DNA of 64,000 bases from Candidatus Saccharicenans sp. (GTDB taxonomy: Bacteria > Acidobacteriota > Aminicenantia > Aminicenantales > Saccharicenantaceae). The notes beneath the pieces are model-generated. The model made no database searches. It had not been told where the DNA came from and worked only from the letters and a program-made list of their open reading frames with translations. The translations under genes and the position numbers were made by a program. Where the stretch lies: the NCBI GenBank assembly GCA_030017715.1, contig JASEIU010000001.1, positions 970,276 through 1,034,275 on the forward strand. The letters are read 5' to 3'. Below are positions 26,990-36,809 of this stretch, one piece after another. Every line of letters starts with the position of its first letter. Within the stretch, counting starts at the first letter, position 1.

Positions 26990-28270
26990 ATGAAAGAATA
27001 CAGTCTGATCGACCTGGAAGAAAAGGAACTGTCCGGTCTGAAGAAAATCGCCGGCTCCCTGGGGCTGGAAGACGAGGACATCGAAAATTCCAGCCGACAC
27101 CACCTGATTTTCAAGATTCTGGAAGCTCAGGCCAAGAAGCAGGGAATGCTCTTTTCCGAGGGCGTCCTGGAGTGTCTGGAAGACGGCTTTGGCTTTCTGC
27201 GAGCCCCGGAATTCAGCTATCTTCCCAGCCCTGACGACATCTACGTTTCTCCCTCTCAGATTCGAAAATTTCAACTGCGGACCGGAGACACCATCTCGGG
27301 CGTGGTCAGACCACCCAAGAACGGAGAAAAGTATTTTGCCCTGATCAAGATAGAAGCTATAAATTTCCTGCATCCCGACGTGGTCCTGGAGGCCAGGCGG
27401 AATGTCCAGTTCGAACAGTTAACCCCGGTTTACCCGTTTGAACTGGTAAAGCTCCAGGACGGCAATCCCAAGAATATGAATGCCAGAGTCATGGAGCTGC
27501 TGACTCCGATAGGGAAGGGACAGAGAGGCTTAATCGTTTCGCCGCCCAGGGCTGGAAAGACTACCCTGCTGAAGACGATTGCTAAATCAATTGAGAAAAA
27601 CCACCCTGAGATTTTCCTGATCGTGCTGCTGGTGGCAGAAAGGCCGGAAGAAGTTACCGATTTCAAGCGAAGCGTCAACGGCGAGGTTGTGGCCTCCACC
27701 TTTGACGAGCCTCCGACCCGCAACGTCCAGGTGGCCAACATCGTCCTGGAAAAGGCCAAGCGGCTGGTGGAATTAAAGAGGGATGTGGTCATCTTGCTCG
27801 ACTCCATCACCAGGCTGGCCAGGGCCCATAATGCCATCGTGCCGCCGTCGGGTAAGGTTCTGTCAGGCGGTATCGACGCCAACGCCTTGAACAAGCCCAA
27901 AAAATTCTTCGGTTCGGCCCGTAAGATTGAGGAAGGCGGCAGCCTGACCATCATGGCCACGGCTCTAATTGATACCGGAAGCCGCATGGACGACGTTATC
28001 TTCGAAGAATTCAAGGGCACCGGCAACATGGAAATCAACCTTGACCGCCGCCTGGTCGACAAGAGAATCTTCCCGGCCATCGATATCAGCCGGTCTGGAA
28101 CCAGAAAAGAAGAGCTGTTGATTGGCGAGAAGGACCTGAACCGAGTCTGGATACTGCGCAAGATTCTGAGCCAGCTCAATGAAGTCGAGGCTATGGAACT
28201 GTTGCTGGAAAAACTCTCCAAAACCAAGACCAACAGCGATTTCCTGGATGCCATGAGCAAAGGGCTGTAA
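26990..28270 (+). CDS. rho: transcription termination factor Rho
   Basis: A 426-residue hexameric RNA helicase. The N-terminal RNA-binding CSD contains [23 protein letters not shown]. Walker A is [12 protein letters not shown], Walker B is [16 protein letters not shown], and the Q/R loops are in [13 protein letters not shown] and [12 protein letters not shown]. The protein is compact, near E. coli Rho length, without the long insertion seen in Actinobacteria or Bacteroidetes. It is preceded by AGGTAGGAAGG and separated from lon by 95 nt. Confidence 0.97.
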   Translation: MKEYSLIDLEEKELSGLKKIAGSLGLEDEDIENSSRHHLIFKILEAQAKKQGMLFSEGVLECLEDGFGFLRAPEFSYLPSPDDIYVSPSQIRKFQLRTGDTISGVVRPPKNGEKYFALIKIEAINFLHPDVVLEARRNVQFEQLTPVYPFELVKLQDGNPKNMNARVMELLTPIGKGQRGLIVSPPRAGKTTLLKTIAKSIEKNHPEIFLIVLLVAERPEEVTDFKRSVNGEVVASTFDEPPTRNVQVANIVLEKAKRLVELKRDVVILLDSITRLARAHNAIVPPSGKVLSGGIDANALNKPKKFFGSARKIEEGGSLTIMATALIDTGSRMDDVIFEEFKGTGNMEINLDRRLVDKRIFPAIDISRSGTRKEELLIGEKDLNRVWILRKILSQLNEVEAMELLLEKLSKTKTNSDFLDAMSKGL

Positions 28271-28889
28271 TTCCGGCTGTGGTCGGTCTCTGCCGAGCGT
28301 GTTGAAGTTCCGGCCCTAAAGGTTTTATTTATTAAAACCTACCATGACCGGGGAATCGGTGTAATCCGGCGGTTCTGGTAACCGGTTATCATCAGCATTT
28401 CCGGTTCCTTCCTTTTGTGATCAGGCAGGCCTGGCCTGCTGTTCGCAGAATTACCGATAAATCGATTTTAACCTTAGGGGCGGGGCTTTCTGAACTGAAT
28501 GAATATAAAGTGTTGTTGGGAAAGTTGGCCGCCGGCGGGATACGGTGCAAGATAGTGATTATTACCCGCGCCCGTATATAAATTATTGATAATAAATATG
28601 ATAGCAAATAACTTTTTGATTGGCGGAAGATAAACATAATGAGTAAATGTCGGGATAAGCGTGAACATCAATAGGAAGGTCCGCCTATCAAGGGCATAAT
28701 CCAATTCATGATATCGGCATCCTTATAGCTTTCAATAATTTGTAGGCCCTAAAGGCCTGAATGTGCTTTTTATTTTCGATGGCAGGGGAGTCCCGGGGCG
28801 GGGTTGATAAAGAATTGAAATGAGAGAAAACTAATAGATACTTCTTTTTGTGATAGCCTCTCCGTTTCTTTTTTGCCTGAAATTGTAAT

Positions 28890-29010
28890 AGGGGAGGGTC
28901 CTGCCACGGCCCGCCTCCTCCCGTCCTCGCTCCACCCATCCCCCCGCGGGGAACCCCTTCCGCTGCGGCCGGTTCGGAGACAGACCGTGCCACCCTCCTG
29001 CCTTTATTGC
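28890..29010. repeat. dispersed GC-rich repeat, copy B
   Basis: Nearly identical to copy A (18508-18628) in the same orientation, with a perfect CCCCGCGGGG palindrome in the core. Flanked on both sides by AT-richer noncoding DNA, so the element ends are clearest here. Confidence 0.8.
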
Positions 29011-29406
29011 CGCCGGTCAGGAAAACAGAGAGGCTTCCTCGTTTGGTTAAAGCCGGGGCTGATCAAATGGCTGCGAAGAGACGGCTTTTAATTTAACTTT
29101 GAAGCTGTGCTTATAAAGCCCTATCCTGGTCCAATGAAATCTTATAGTCATTCGACCAGATATTTTTCATTTGATCAACTAATCGGGAGATGAACCTGAA
29201 ATCTCAGCCCTTGATTATGGTTATATTTTGATGACAGAGCAATTCTAAGGGCAAAACCTAGGCCGGCGATACGGTACTGCCACGGAATCGGCGGCGCAAG
29301 GTCCGTCATAAAACCATTTATTAAGCTAATCTGGTTAAGACAAATCCAGGTTAAGGGAGATGCTTGGGTGAAGTGAATAAGAAAACGGGATTTTTATAGG
29401 CGGGAG

Positions 29407-29449
29407 ATATCCACAGATGAATAAAATATGGGCAGAAAGGTTTTCCACA
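29407..29449 (+). other. pair of DnaA-box-like sites next to parAB
   Basis: ATATCCACA (29407-29415) and TTTTCCACA (29441-29449) each match the DnaA box TTATCCACA at 8 of 9 positions and lie in the same orientation 34 nt apart. Surrounding DNA is AT-rich and parA/parB lie alongside. This could be part of a replication origin or a DnaA-regulated site, but two boxes alone are weak evidence. Confidence 0.35.
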
Positions 29450-29570
29450 GAATTAACAGCAGGATAACATATTGATATTAAAAGGATTAAATAGACGGCT
29501 GATAATGTGTCGCATAAGTTATATTATGTAAACTAATATCGGGAGAGCGAATAGCGATTAGCAAAGGCGG

Positions 29571-30479
29571 TTATTTCTCCTGTGGTTCGCCAAGCTTGAG
29601 CTGGCCCGGATTACCTTTTCCCCCTGATTCTTCCTTGAGCTGCTTGATGATATTTTCCAGGACGGTTATCAATTCTTGCCTGGTAACGACCTGCTTCTTA
29701 AATTCTATTCTGAGCCTGAAGCTCTTTGTGTCCTTGGGCACATAATTAAAAACAAAAAACTTAGGCTTTTCTTTGTCCTGATCATCCTTATCCTTAAAAA
29801 GCCTGGTGAGGTCCCTGGTATCGGTTCTGGTAAGCCGATTATGAATAATGCGGTCTACGACCTGGTTCATGATCGCCTCATCTTCGACCTTGGAGATCTC
29901 GATTATTGTGCTGCGGCTGGTTATTCCGGCCTTTTTTAATTTTTCCCTGATGGCGGCAGGAATTCGGCTGACGGAAATTATCTCGGTAATAGTGGACCTG
30001 GCCTTTCCGATTTTATCGGCAACCTGCTGATGGCTGTATCCGTAAAGATTCATAAGCGCCTTAAGACCGTCAGCCTCTTCAAATATATCAAGGTCTTTTC
30101 GCTGCAGATTTTCGATGAGGCTTATTTCCATGGCCTCCTGGTCGTCTACCGTCATCTCGATACACGGAATTTCTTTAAGACCAAGGTTTCTGGAAGCCAC
30201 AAAGCGTCTTTCGCCGGCTATTATCTCAAACTTTTCGCCCTTTGGCCTGACAATAATCGGCTCCAGGACGCCTTTAGCCTTTATAGAATCCATCAATTCC
30301 TGGATATCTCCCAGTTCGCTTCTGGGCTGTCTCGGGTTAGGTTCAATTCTGTCAAGAGGAATCATCCTGATCCTCGGAGCCGCGGTCTTAGAGGCAATCA
30401 GCTCTACAAAGTGAGGGTCATGCCTCATGATTAAATTGTCCGGAAGTCCCGATTTCTTAGTTTTTTGTTGCACGTTCAA
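29571..30479 (-). CDS. parB: chromosome partitioning protein ParB
   Basis: A 302-residue ParB/Spo0J-family protein. It has a ParB N-terminal CTPase domain (LDRIEPNPRQPR, GVLEPIIVRPKG, then IAGERRFVASRNLG and the ENLQRKDL motif). A KorB-type helix-turn-helix (YGYSHQQVADKIGKARSTIT) follows near residues 150-175, then a linker and C-terminal dimerisation region. It binds parS centromere sites and spreads along DNA. It overlaps parA by 23 nt. No parS is visible in the window. Confidence 0.93.
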   Translation of the reverse strand: MNVQQKTKKSGLPDNLIMRHDPHFVELIASKTAAPRIRMIPLDRIEPNPRQPRSELGDIQELMDSIKAKGVLEPIIVRPKGEKFEIIAGERRFVASRNLGLKEIPCIEMTVDDQEAMEISLIENLQRKDLDIFEEADGLKALMNLYGYSHQQVADKIGKARSTITEIISVSRIPAAIREKLKKAGITSRSTIIEISKVEDEAIMNQVVDRIIHNRLTRTDTRDLTRLFKDKDDQDKEKPKFFVFNYVPKDTKSFRLRIEFKKQVVTRQELITVLENIIKQLKEESGGKGNPGQLKLGEPQEK

Positions 30480-31224
30480 TCAACTCCTCGGCCACGGATT
30501 TATATTGAATAGCCCCTATAGAATCCGGGGCAAAAGTAAATATGCTTTCTTTATAAGCCGGGCTCTCCTCGAGCTTGACGCTTTTAGAAATATAAGTCTT
30601 AAATACCTTATCGCCGAAAACCTCAACTATCCTGTCCACGACATCCTTGGATATATTCGTTCTCCGGTCATGGAGGGTTATAATGACCCCGATAATCTCC
30701 AGCTCTGGATTGGCGATTTTTTTAACCTTGTCTATGGTTTCAAGAAGATCATCCGTCCCCTCAAGGCACAGATATGAGGATTGAATCGGGATAAGTATAT
30801 AACTGGCTGCGACCAAGGCGTTCAAGGTTATCAGCCCGAGCGTCGGCGGCGTATCGATGAATATATAATCATAATTGTCCCTGACGGCATTGAGCGCATC
30901 CCGAAGCCGATAATGGCCGTCAAACTCTCCGATCAGGGCCGGTTCCAGCTTGGCCATGGATATCCTGCTGATTGCAACGTCCAGCCCGGGAATGGTTGAT
31001 TTTGCTATGACCTCATTAATTTTTGTGTTCTTATCCATCAGAACATCGAAGAGCGTCCTGGGCATATCGTGAGGATTATTAACTATCGAAATGGTACTGT
31101 GAGCCTGAGGGTCCATATCGACCAACAAAACGCGATGACCCATCAGCGCCAGAGCTGCGGAAACATTGACGCAGGTGGTAGTCTTCCCCACCCCGCCTTT
31201 TTGATTGGTAACAGCTATGATCAA
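30457..31224 (-). CDS. parA: chromosome partitioning ATPase ParA/Soj
   Basis: A 255-residue Walker-type ATPase. The deviant Walker A is KGGVGKTTTCVN, switch I is VDMDPQAHST, and Walker B lies in YIFIDTPPTLGLIT. It uses ATP to move ParB-parS complexes along the nucleoid. The frame extends to an ATG at 31281, but the TTG at 31222-31224 gives the family-typical start IIAVTNQKGGVGK and is preceded by GGAGG with good spacing, so it is preferred. Confidence 0.93.
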   Translation of the reverse strand: MIIAVTNQKGGVGKTTTCVNVSAALALMGHRVLLVDMDPQAHSTISIVNNPHDMPRTLFDVLMDKNTKINEVIAKSTIPGLDVAISRISMAKLEPALIGEFDGHYRLRDALNAVRDNYDYIFIDTPPTLGLITLNALVAASYILIPIQSSYLCLEGTDDLLETIDKVKKIANPELEIIGVIITLHDRRTNISKDVVDRIVEVFGDKVFKTYISKSVKLEESPAYKESIFTFAPDSIGAIQYKSVAEELIERATKN

Positions 31225-31372
31225 GCTAATCCTCCGTGAAAAGTCTTTAATAGAAATATACAAAAAAGATATTGTAAACACAAGATAATTTTTTTAAATT
31301 TTTATAACCTGTCGGCAGGCCGACATATCTATAAGTCATTGATTATAAATAATATATTAAATTTTTATATTT

Positions 31373-34300
31373 TTAGTCATCCAGGCTTATCAGCCTGGGC
31401 TTTTTCACCGGCGTTATTTTATTAGACTCCAGCAATCTATTGAATTCATCGAGTTCCCGGCTGATAAATTCATTCAGCTTCTGGACCGATTCCCGCACCG
31501 TCCGGTTTATTTCTTCAGCCTGCCTCGCTTCGGTCGCAGTCGGAGCCGACGGATATCCGGAAATTCCCTGCATGAGCGTCAACAGCCTGATGTTTATCGC
31601 ACCCCGGAGGAATTTATGGTACGGCATTGAGAGGCCGACCAGGGTTCCTTCGGTCTTGAAAATCTCGGATGCGGCATTCAACGAATTAAGGAGTTTTCTA
31701 TACTCGCTTTCAAGGTTCTTTTTTGCCGCCTCATCTTTAATAGCCGAGATTTCTGCGGAAGTTTTTTCCAGCTCACTAAAAATATTTCTGGCGGCGGCCG
31801 TGGCCCGGGCATAAAGGTTGTTAGTCATGGATAGCTCGGCTACCACCCGGTGCTGACTCTCAAGTTCAGCCGGCTCCGGCAAAAACCTGGGGTCCGGCCT
31901 GACCTTAAGATCTGCTTTGTATTCCCCTTCGCCGATTTTTATAAAAACCGCGTAATCTCCGGGTATGATGTTACACATAATATTCATGATTCCGACCATC
32001 TGAGGTTTTTTACCCGAGGCGGTTTTCGGCACAAACTGCAAGTTCCAGTTAGTCCGGTTCAGGCCGGCCTTTTTCTGAAGAGGAAGTTCAATAAGCGTCT
32101 CCTGGCTGCTGGAACGGATCGATATCCTCAGGTCCCCGCTCAGGTCGCTCCTGACGAAATAGGTCAGGCCTGCTCCCGGCGGCGGATTGCTTCCCCTGAA
32201 ACCGTAGGTCGAGTAGGCATCGCCCCGGACAGAATTATGGAATAAATAGGCTGGCCTGGGCTCAAAAAGATAAAAATCCAGGTCGAAAATATCCGGCCTC
32301 AACTGACTCAGATAACAGATGTCGTCCAGAATCCAGATGCCTCGCCCATGGGTGCCAATTATAAGGTCGTTTTCTCTCGGATGGATGGCGATATCATGGA
32401 CCGCGACTGTAGGCAAATTCGTGCCGTGAATTTTTATCCAACTTAACCCAGAGTTATAAGATGCATAAATTCCGAATTCAGTTCCAACAAACAGTAAGTT
32501 TTTGTTTTCCGGGTGTTCCCTTATCAAGTGAACCCAGCCAAAGGCCGGGAGATTGGCCCGAATGGACTTCCAGGTGCGTCCGAAATCCGTGGTCTTATAA
32601 ACATAAGGGGAATAATCATCGCGGCGATGGTTATCAAAGGTGGCGTAAGCTGTCCCGGCCTCAAAATGAGAAGCTTCAATCCTTGAACACCAGGAATTCC
32701 TGGGTAGCCCGGGTAAATTCCTGGCAACGTTGATCCAGGTCCGGCCGCCGTCACGGCTTACCTGAACATTGCCGTCGTCGGTTCCGCACCACAGCACCCC
32801 GGCCTGAACCGGCGATTCGGCAATGGCGGTGATGGTGCAGTGAACCTCGGCCCCGGTATTTTCAAGGGTTATAGGGCCGACTCCGTCGACCTGCTTGGCC
32901 GGGTCATTGGTGGTCAGGTCGGGGCTTATTATTTCCCAGGAATTACCGCCATTGTTTGACCGGAAAAGGAAATTCCCGGCGCAATAAATCGTGTTGCTGT
33001 CGTGAGGTGATATCATTATGGGCGCGTTCCAGTTGAACCGGTAGGGCGGCTCGTCCAGCGGGGCTTCCGGCCGCACCCCTTTGCCCAGGCCGAGCCTGAG
33101 GTCCTGCCTGACCAGCCCGTTATTCTGGGAATTGCAATAGACAATAAAGCTATTTTTCGGGTCAGGCCTGACAAAAAAGCCGTCTCCGCCGTTGATGAAT
33201 TCCCAGTGCTCGTTGAGGATGCCGCGGCTGTCCAGCGAGTGCGAGGGCCCGCCCCAGCAACCGTTATCCTGGAGTCCGCAGTACACCCGATAGGGAAGGC
33301 TGAAATCAAACCCCACCTGGTAGACCTCGGCCGCATCGATGCCGGTCACCGGAAACCAGGTCTTTCCTCCGTCGTAGGTAATATCTATGCCCCCGTCGTT
33401 GCCGTCGATCAGATGGAGCGGATTGGCCGGGTCAATCCACAGCGCATGGTGGTCGGGGTGGGTCCCCTGCCCTATCGCCCGGAATTTTTTACCCATATCG
33501 TTTGAGACATAAAGCCCGGTTGACTGGACATAGATTGTCCTGTCGTCGGTCGGGTCAACGTAAATATGGCTGTAGTAAAACGGTCGGTTATTCACATTCT
33601 TATAAGTTTTGCTGTCGGCGGTCTTTTTCCAGCTCTGACCGTAGTCCTCTGACCTCCAGATCCCCGGGTCCTGGTGTTCGATCAGGGCGTATATCACCCC
33701 CGGCCTGTTTCTGGCCACAGCCAGGCCTATCCGGCCGATGATTCCTTCCGGCAGGTCCCGGGTCAGCCTGGTCCAGGTCAAACCTCCGTCTGTCGACCTA
33801 TAAAGGCCACTCCCCGGACCGCCGCTGACCATATGATAGGGTGTTCGGCGGTGCTCATAGGCGGCCGCATACAGAATCTGAGAATTTTCAGGATCCGTTT
33901 CCAGGTCGCTAATTCCTGTGTTTTCATTAATATACAGAATTTTTTTCCAGCTCAGTCCCCCATCTATGGTCTTGTAAATTCCTCGCTCGGTGTTAGGGCC
34001 CCACAGATGACCCATGGCGGCGACATAGACGACGTTCGGGTCGCCGCGGCTGATGATGATCCGGCTGATGTGTCTGGTATCAGTAAGCCCCATATTCTTC
34101 CAGGTTTTACCCCCGTCGGTTGATTTGTAAACGCCGTCCCCTACGGTGACCGAATTCCGGCTGGTGCTTTCTCCCGTTCCGACCCAGACTATGTCCGGCG
34201 AGGACTGGGCCACGGCCACCGCTCCCACCGAAACTGTTGGCTGGTTATAAAAGACCGGAGACCAGTTGAAGCCGTTGTTTTCCGACTTCCAGAGACCGCT

Positions 34301-34561
34301 GGGCCCAACCGCGGCATAAATTATCCAGGGTTTCTTTTCCACCGCCTCAATGTCCACCGTCCGGCCTCCCGGGACCGCCGGTCCGATGTTCCTCCAGGTG
34401 ATGAATTTATTAAGGTAGTCGGCCACCCTGTCCGGCTGCTGGGAATAAACCGGAGAAAGCAACTGGAACATCAATATAATCAGGCAAAAGATGACCGGCC
34501 GCCCCGGACTGGTCTTGGTCCTGAAGAATGTTAAACCTGAAATTTTCATCGGGCTGAACAT
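31373..34561 (-). CDS. exported sortilin/VPS10-like beta-propeller (BNR repeat) protein
   Basis: A 1062-residue exported protein with a signal peptide (about residues 20-40, FCLIILMFQLLSPVYS). Residues about 50-760 are a tandem beta-propeller with many Asp-box (BNR) motifs of form SxDxGxTW, e.g. KSTDGGKTW, RSTDGGLTW, VSRDGGRTW. This resembles GH74-type and sortilin/VPS10-like proteins. The last third (about 760-1062) has a beta domain, then helical segments. Such proteins are abundant in Aminicenantes, Acidobacteria and Bacteroidetes; the enzyme activity is unproven. An alternative start is M5. Confidence 0.8.
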   Translation of the reverse strand: MFSPMKISGLTFFRTKTSPGRPVIFCLIILMFQLLSPVYSQQPDRVADYLNKFITWRNIGPAVPGGRTVDIEAVEKKPWIIYAAVGPSGLWKSENNGFNWSPVFYNQPTVSVGAVAVAQSSPDIVWVGTGESTSRNSVTVGDGVYKSTDGGKTWKNMGLTDTRHISRIIISRGDPNVVYVAAMGHLWGPNTERGIYKTIDGGLSWKKILYINENTGISDLETDPENSQILYAAAYEHRRTPYHMVSGGPGSGLYRSTDGGLTWTRLTRDLPEGIIGRIGLAVARNRPGVIYALIEHQDPGIWRSEDYGQSWKKTADSKTYKNVNNRPFYYSHIYVDPTDDRTIYVQSTGLYVSNDMGKKFRAIGQGTHPDHHALWIDPANPLHLIDGNDGGIDITYDGGKTWFPVTGIDAAEVYQVGFDFSLPYRVYCGLQDNGCWGGPSHSLDSRGILNEHWEFINGGDGFFVRPDPKNSFIVYCNSQNNGLVRQDLRLGLGKGVRPEAPLDEPPYRFNWNAPIMISPHDSNTIYCAGNFLFRSNNGGNSWEIISPDLTTNDPAKQVDGVGPITLENTGAEVHCTITAIAESPVQAGVLWCGTDDGNVQVSRDGGRTWINVARNLPGLPRNSWCSRIEASHFEAGTAYATFDNHRRDDYSPYVYKTTDFGRTWKSIRANLPAFGWVHLIREHPENKNLLFVGTEFGIYASYNSGLSWIKIHGTNLPTVAVHDIAIHPRENDLIIGTHGRGIWILDDICYLSQLRPDIFDLDFYLFEPRPAYLFHNSVRGDAYSTYGFRGSNPPPGAGLTYFVRSDLSGDLRISIRSSSQETLIELPLQKKAGLNRTNWNLQFVPKTASGKKPQMVGIMNIMCNIIPGDYAVFIKIGEGEYKADLKVRPDPRFLPEPAELESQHRVVAELSMTNNLYARATAAARNIFSELEKTSAEISAIKDEAAKKNLESEYRKLLNSLNAASEIFKTEGTLVGLSMPYHKFLRGAINIRLLTLMQGISGYPSAPTATEARQAEEINRTVRESVQKLNEFISRELDEFNRLLESNKITPVKKPRLISLDD

Positions 34562-34753
34562 GACGCAACCTCCAGTTTTTGATTTACATCGGGTAGATGT
34601 CCATTATAAGATAAGAGGCTCAGGCGATAGAAATGAATTCTTTTTGTTCAACCGGACGGAATTTTTTTAAGGCTAATTACGTCAGAACTTGACGAGTTTT
34701 TATCCGTATAACCATTCTTGGCTGAAATACGGTATAAATACGAAGGAGGACGC

Positions 34754-36799
34754 ATGTCCGGATTTAAGATCCTGTTGTTTCTGGTTATCTCATTTTTTCT
34801 GATTATGACTCCCCTGCCGGCGGCCCAGGCCGAGGCAAGTTTCCGTTCGCCGGCCGAGGCGGCGGCCAGCCTGAAGAACATGGCCGGCAAATTCCCGGAA
34901 ATATGCCGCCTGAGCTCCATCGGCAAATCTTACCGCGGTCAGGAAATTCTTGTCCTGGAAATTGCCGCCGGGAAAAACCGGGATAAAGCTTCAGAACGGC
35001 CGGCCGTTCTGGTGGCGGCCAACTCCGAAGGCCTTCACCTGGCGGGGACTGAAGCCGCTCTGCACCTGGCGGAAGCGCTTCTCTCAGCTTACGGAAAGGA
35101 TAAACCCTGGACCGATTTTCTCAACCGAAACTCCGTTTATATCATTCCGTTGCTGAATCCCGAGGCAGCGGCCGCTTATTTCTCAAAACCCCGGCTGGAG
35201 AAAACTTACAACGATCACCCGGTGGATGAAGACAATGATGGGCTGGTCGATGAAGACGGCCCGGAAGACCTCAACGGAGACGGGCTGGTCACGATGATGA
35301 GGGTCAAATCGCCGGAAGGCCGCTGGATAATCGACCCCAAAGAACCGAGACTGATGCGACTGGCCGACTCGAAAAAGGGCGAAAAGGGCGAGTATCTGCT
35401 ATACACGGAAGGCCTGGACAACGACGGCGACGGCCTGTTCAGCGAGGACGGGCCGGGAGGGGTGGAAATAAACCGCAATTTTCCTCACGATTTTGAGTAT
35501 TTCCAGAAACGGGCCGGACTGTATCCAGTCTCGGAGCCCGAAACCGAAACTCTGCTGAAATTTATGTTCGACCGCAATATCGCCCTGGTCATCAATTTCT
35601 CGACCGAGAATAACCTGCTGAACATGCAGCAGACCGGCCAGGCCAGAGTGGGCGCGGATCGGGTTCGTGTGCCGCGTCAATTCGCCGGCTTCCTGGGCCT
35701 GGACCCGGAGGCTGAGTATACCCTCAAGGAAATAGTGGACGTCCTGAAGAGTTCCGGCTTTGGCGGCGGAATGGAGATTGACGAAAGTCTGGTGGCCACT
35801 TTTCTGGGCCTTGGTCCGGCCATGAACCTTGACCGTTCGGACCAGGCCATCTACGAAGAGCTTCAAAAAGAATACAAAAACGGACTAAAGGAAGTCGGCC
35901 TTGAATACCTGGAAAAGAGGGCCCGGGGTGTGGGCAAAGGCTCCTTCCCGGCTTTCTGCTATTACCAGTACGGCGTGCCGGTTTTTTCCTTTGACCTCTG
36001 GCAGGTTCCGGAACCGAAAAAGGAAGAAAAGAAGGACGAGCTGACGCCGGAGCGTCTGAAATCAATGTCTACCGAAGAATTCCTGGCTCTGGGGGAAGAA
36101 AAGATTGCAGCTTTCTTAAAAGAGCGTGGCGCACCTCCCAATTTCAACGCCTCCATGCTGATAAAGATGGTTCAGTCGGGTCAGGTTACCCCGGCCCGGA
36201 TGGCTGAGATGATGGAAAAAATGCCCAGAATGGCCGGTGCCGCCGGCCCGGCAGGTGAAGAACACCCTGAAGCCTATCTTCTGGCATATTCCGACAGCGT
36301 CCTGAAGGGCGCCGGCTTTATCGACTGGAAGCCCTTCAAACACCCGCAACTGGGAGAAGTTGAAATAGGCGGCTTTGTTCCTTTCCTGAAATACACGCCG
36401 CCGGCTGACCGGCTTCAGACCTCCGTCAAGTTTCATGTCCAGTTCAGCCAGAAGCTGATGATGAAATTGCCGACCGTGTCGATTAAAGAAAGCAAGGTGG
36501 AAAAACTCGGGCCCGACCTTTACCGTTTGACCGTTTATCTGCAGAACGAGGGCTGGCTGCCCACATCCTTCGCTCAGGGACGGCGGGCGTTGACTTCCTA
36601 CCCGATCAGGGCCAGTCTCAAACTGGAAGGCCGGCAGAAGCTTTTTGCAGGCCGTCTGGTCGAAACGGTTCCGTTTCTGAACGGCGGCGAAACCAGAAAG
36701 CTCGAATGGACGGTTCAGGCCTGGAAAGGCTCCAGCCTGGTGCTGAGGGTCTGGAGCAACCGGCTCTCGCCTCTGGAAACGACGATTAAGCTGAATTAG
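34754..36799 (+). CDS. M14-family carboxypeptidase paralogue with rearranged zinc site
   Basis: A 681-residue exported protein; GGAGG fits the ATG at 34754 and gives a signal peptide (residues 1-26, ending AAQA). It is clearly paralogous to the next gene, sharing SIGKSYRG, an NPEAAAAYF stretch, two acidic DxDxDG loops and the INRNF motif. At the zinc motif, an ungapped alignment places E92 and H95 where its neighbour has H103 and E106. The third zinc His is replaced (FST at 282-284) and the catalytic Glu region reads FSFDLW. It may be a pseudoenzyme or bind metal differently. Confidence 0.82.
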   Translation: MSGFKILLFLVISFFLIMTPLPAAQAEASFRSPAEAAASLKNMAGKFPEICRLSSIGKSYRGQEILVLEIAAGKNRDKASERPAVLVAANSEGLHLAGTEAALHLAEALLSAYGKDKPWTDFLNRNSVYIIPLLNPEAAAAYFSKPRLEKTYNDHPVDEDNDGLVDEDGPEDLNGDGLVTMMRVKSPEGRWIIDPKEPRLMRLADSKKGEKGEYLLYTEGLDNDGDGLFSEDGPGGVEINRNFPHDFEYFQKRAGLYPVSEPETETLLKFMFDRNIALVINFSTENNLLNMQQTGQARVGADRVRVPRQFAGFLGLDPEAEYTLKEIVDVLKSSGFGGGMEIDESLVATFLGLGPAMNLDRSDQAIYEELQKEYKNGLKEVGLEYLEKRARGVGKGSFPAFCYYQYGVPVFSFDLWQVPEPKKEEKKDELTPERLKSMSTEEFLALGEEKIAAFLKERGAPPNFNASMLIKMVQSGQVTPARMAEMMEKMPRMAGAAGPAGEEHPEAYLLAYSDSVLKGAGFIDWKPFKHPQLGEVEIGGFVPFLKYTPPADRLQTSVKFHVQFSQKLMMKLPTVSIKESKVEKLGPDLYRLTVYLQNEGWLPTSFAQGRRALTSYPIRASLKLEGRQKLFAGRLVETVPFLNGGETRKLEWTVQAWKGSSLVLRVWSNRLSPLETTIKLN

Positions 36800-36809
36800 G
36801 AGAACCAAC

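Larger units (their letters stand above)
28271..29570. other. 1.3-kb noncoding region between rho and parB
   Basis: No reading frame here is convincing. It contains an AT-type inverted repeat after rho (28320-28340, AGGTTTTA/TAAAACCT), an AT-rich stretch around 28570-28650, repeat copy B (28890-29010), and two DnaA-box-like sites at 29407-29449. No parS-like palindrome and no structured RNA that I recognise is seen. Short frames at 28392-28704 have no ribosome sites or family resemblance. Confidence 0.6.

Noticed and set aside
28392..28704. Short frames after rho
   Set aside because: Low-complexity or unrelated sequences, no ribosome sites.
28706..28993. A 95-codon minus-strand frame through repeat copy B
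   Set aside because: Differences between the repeat copies mostly change the amino acid, and no family is recognised.
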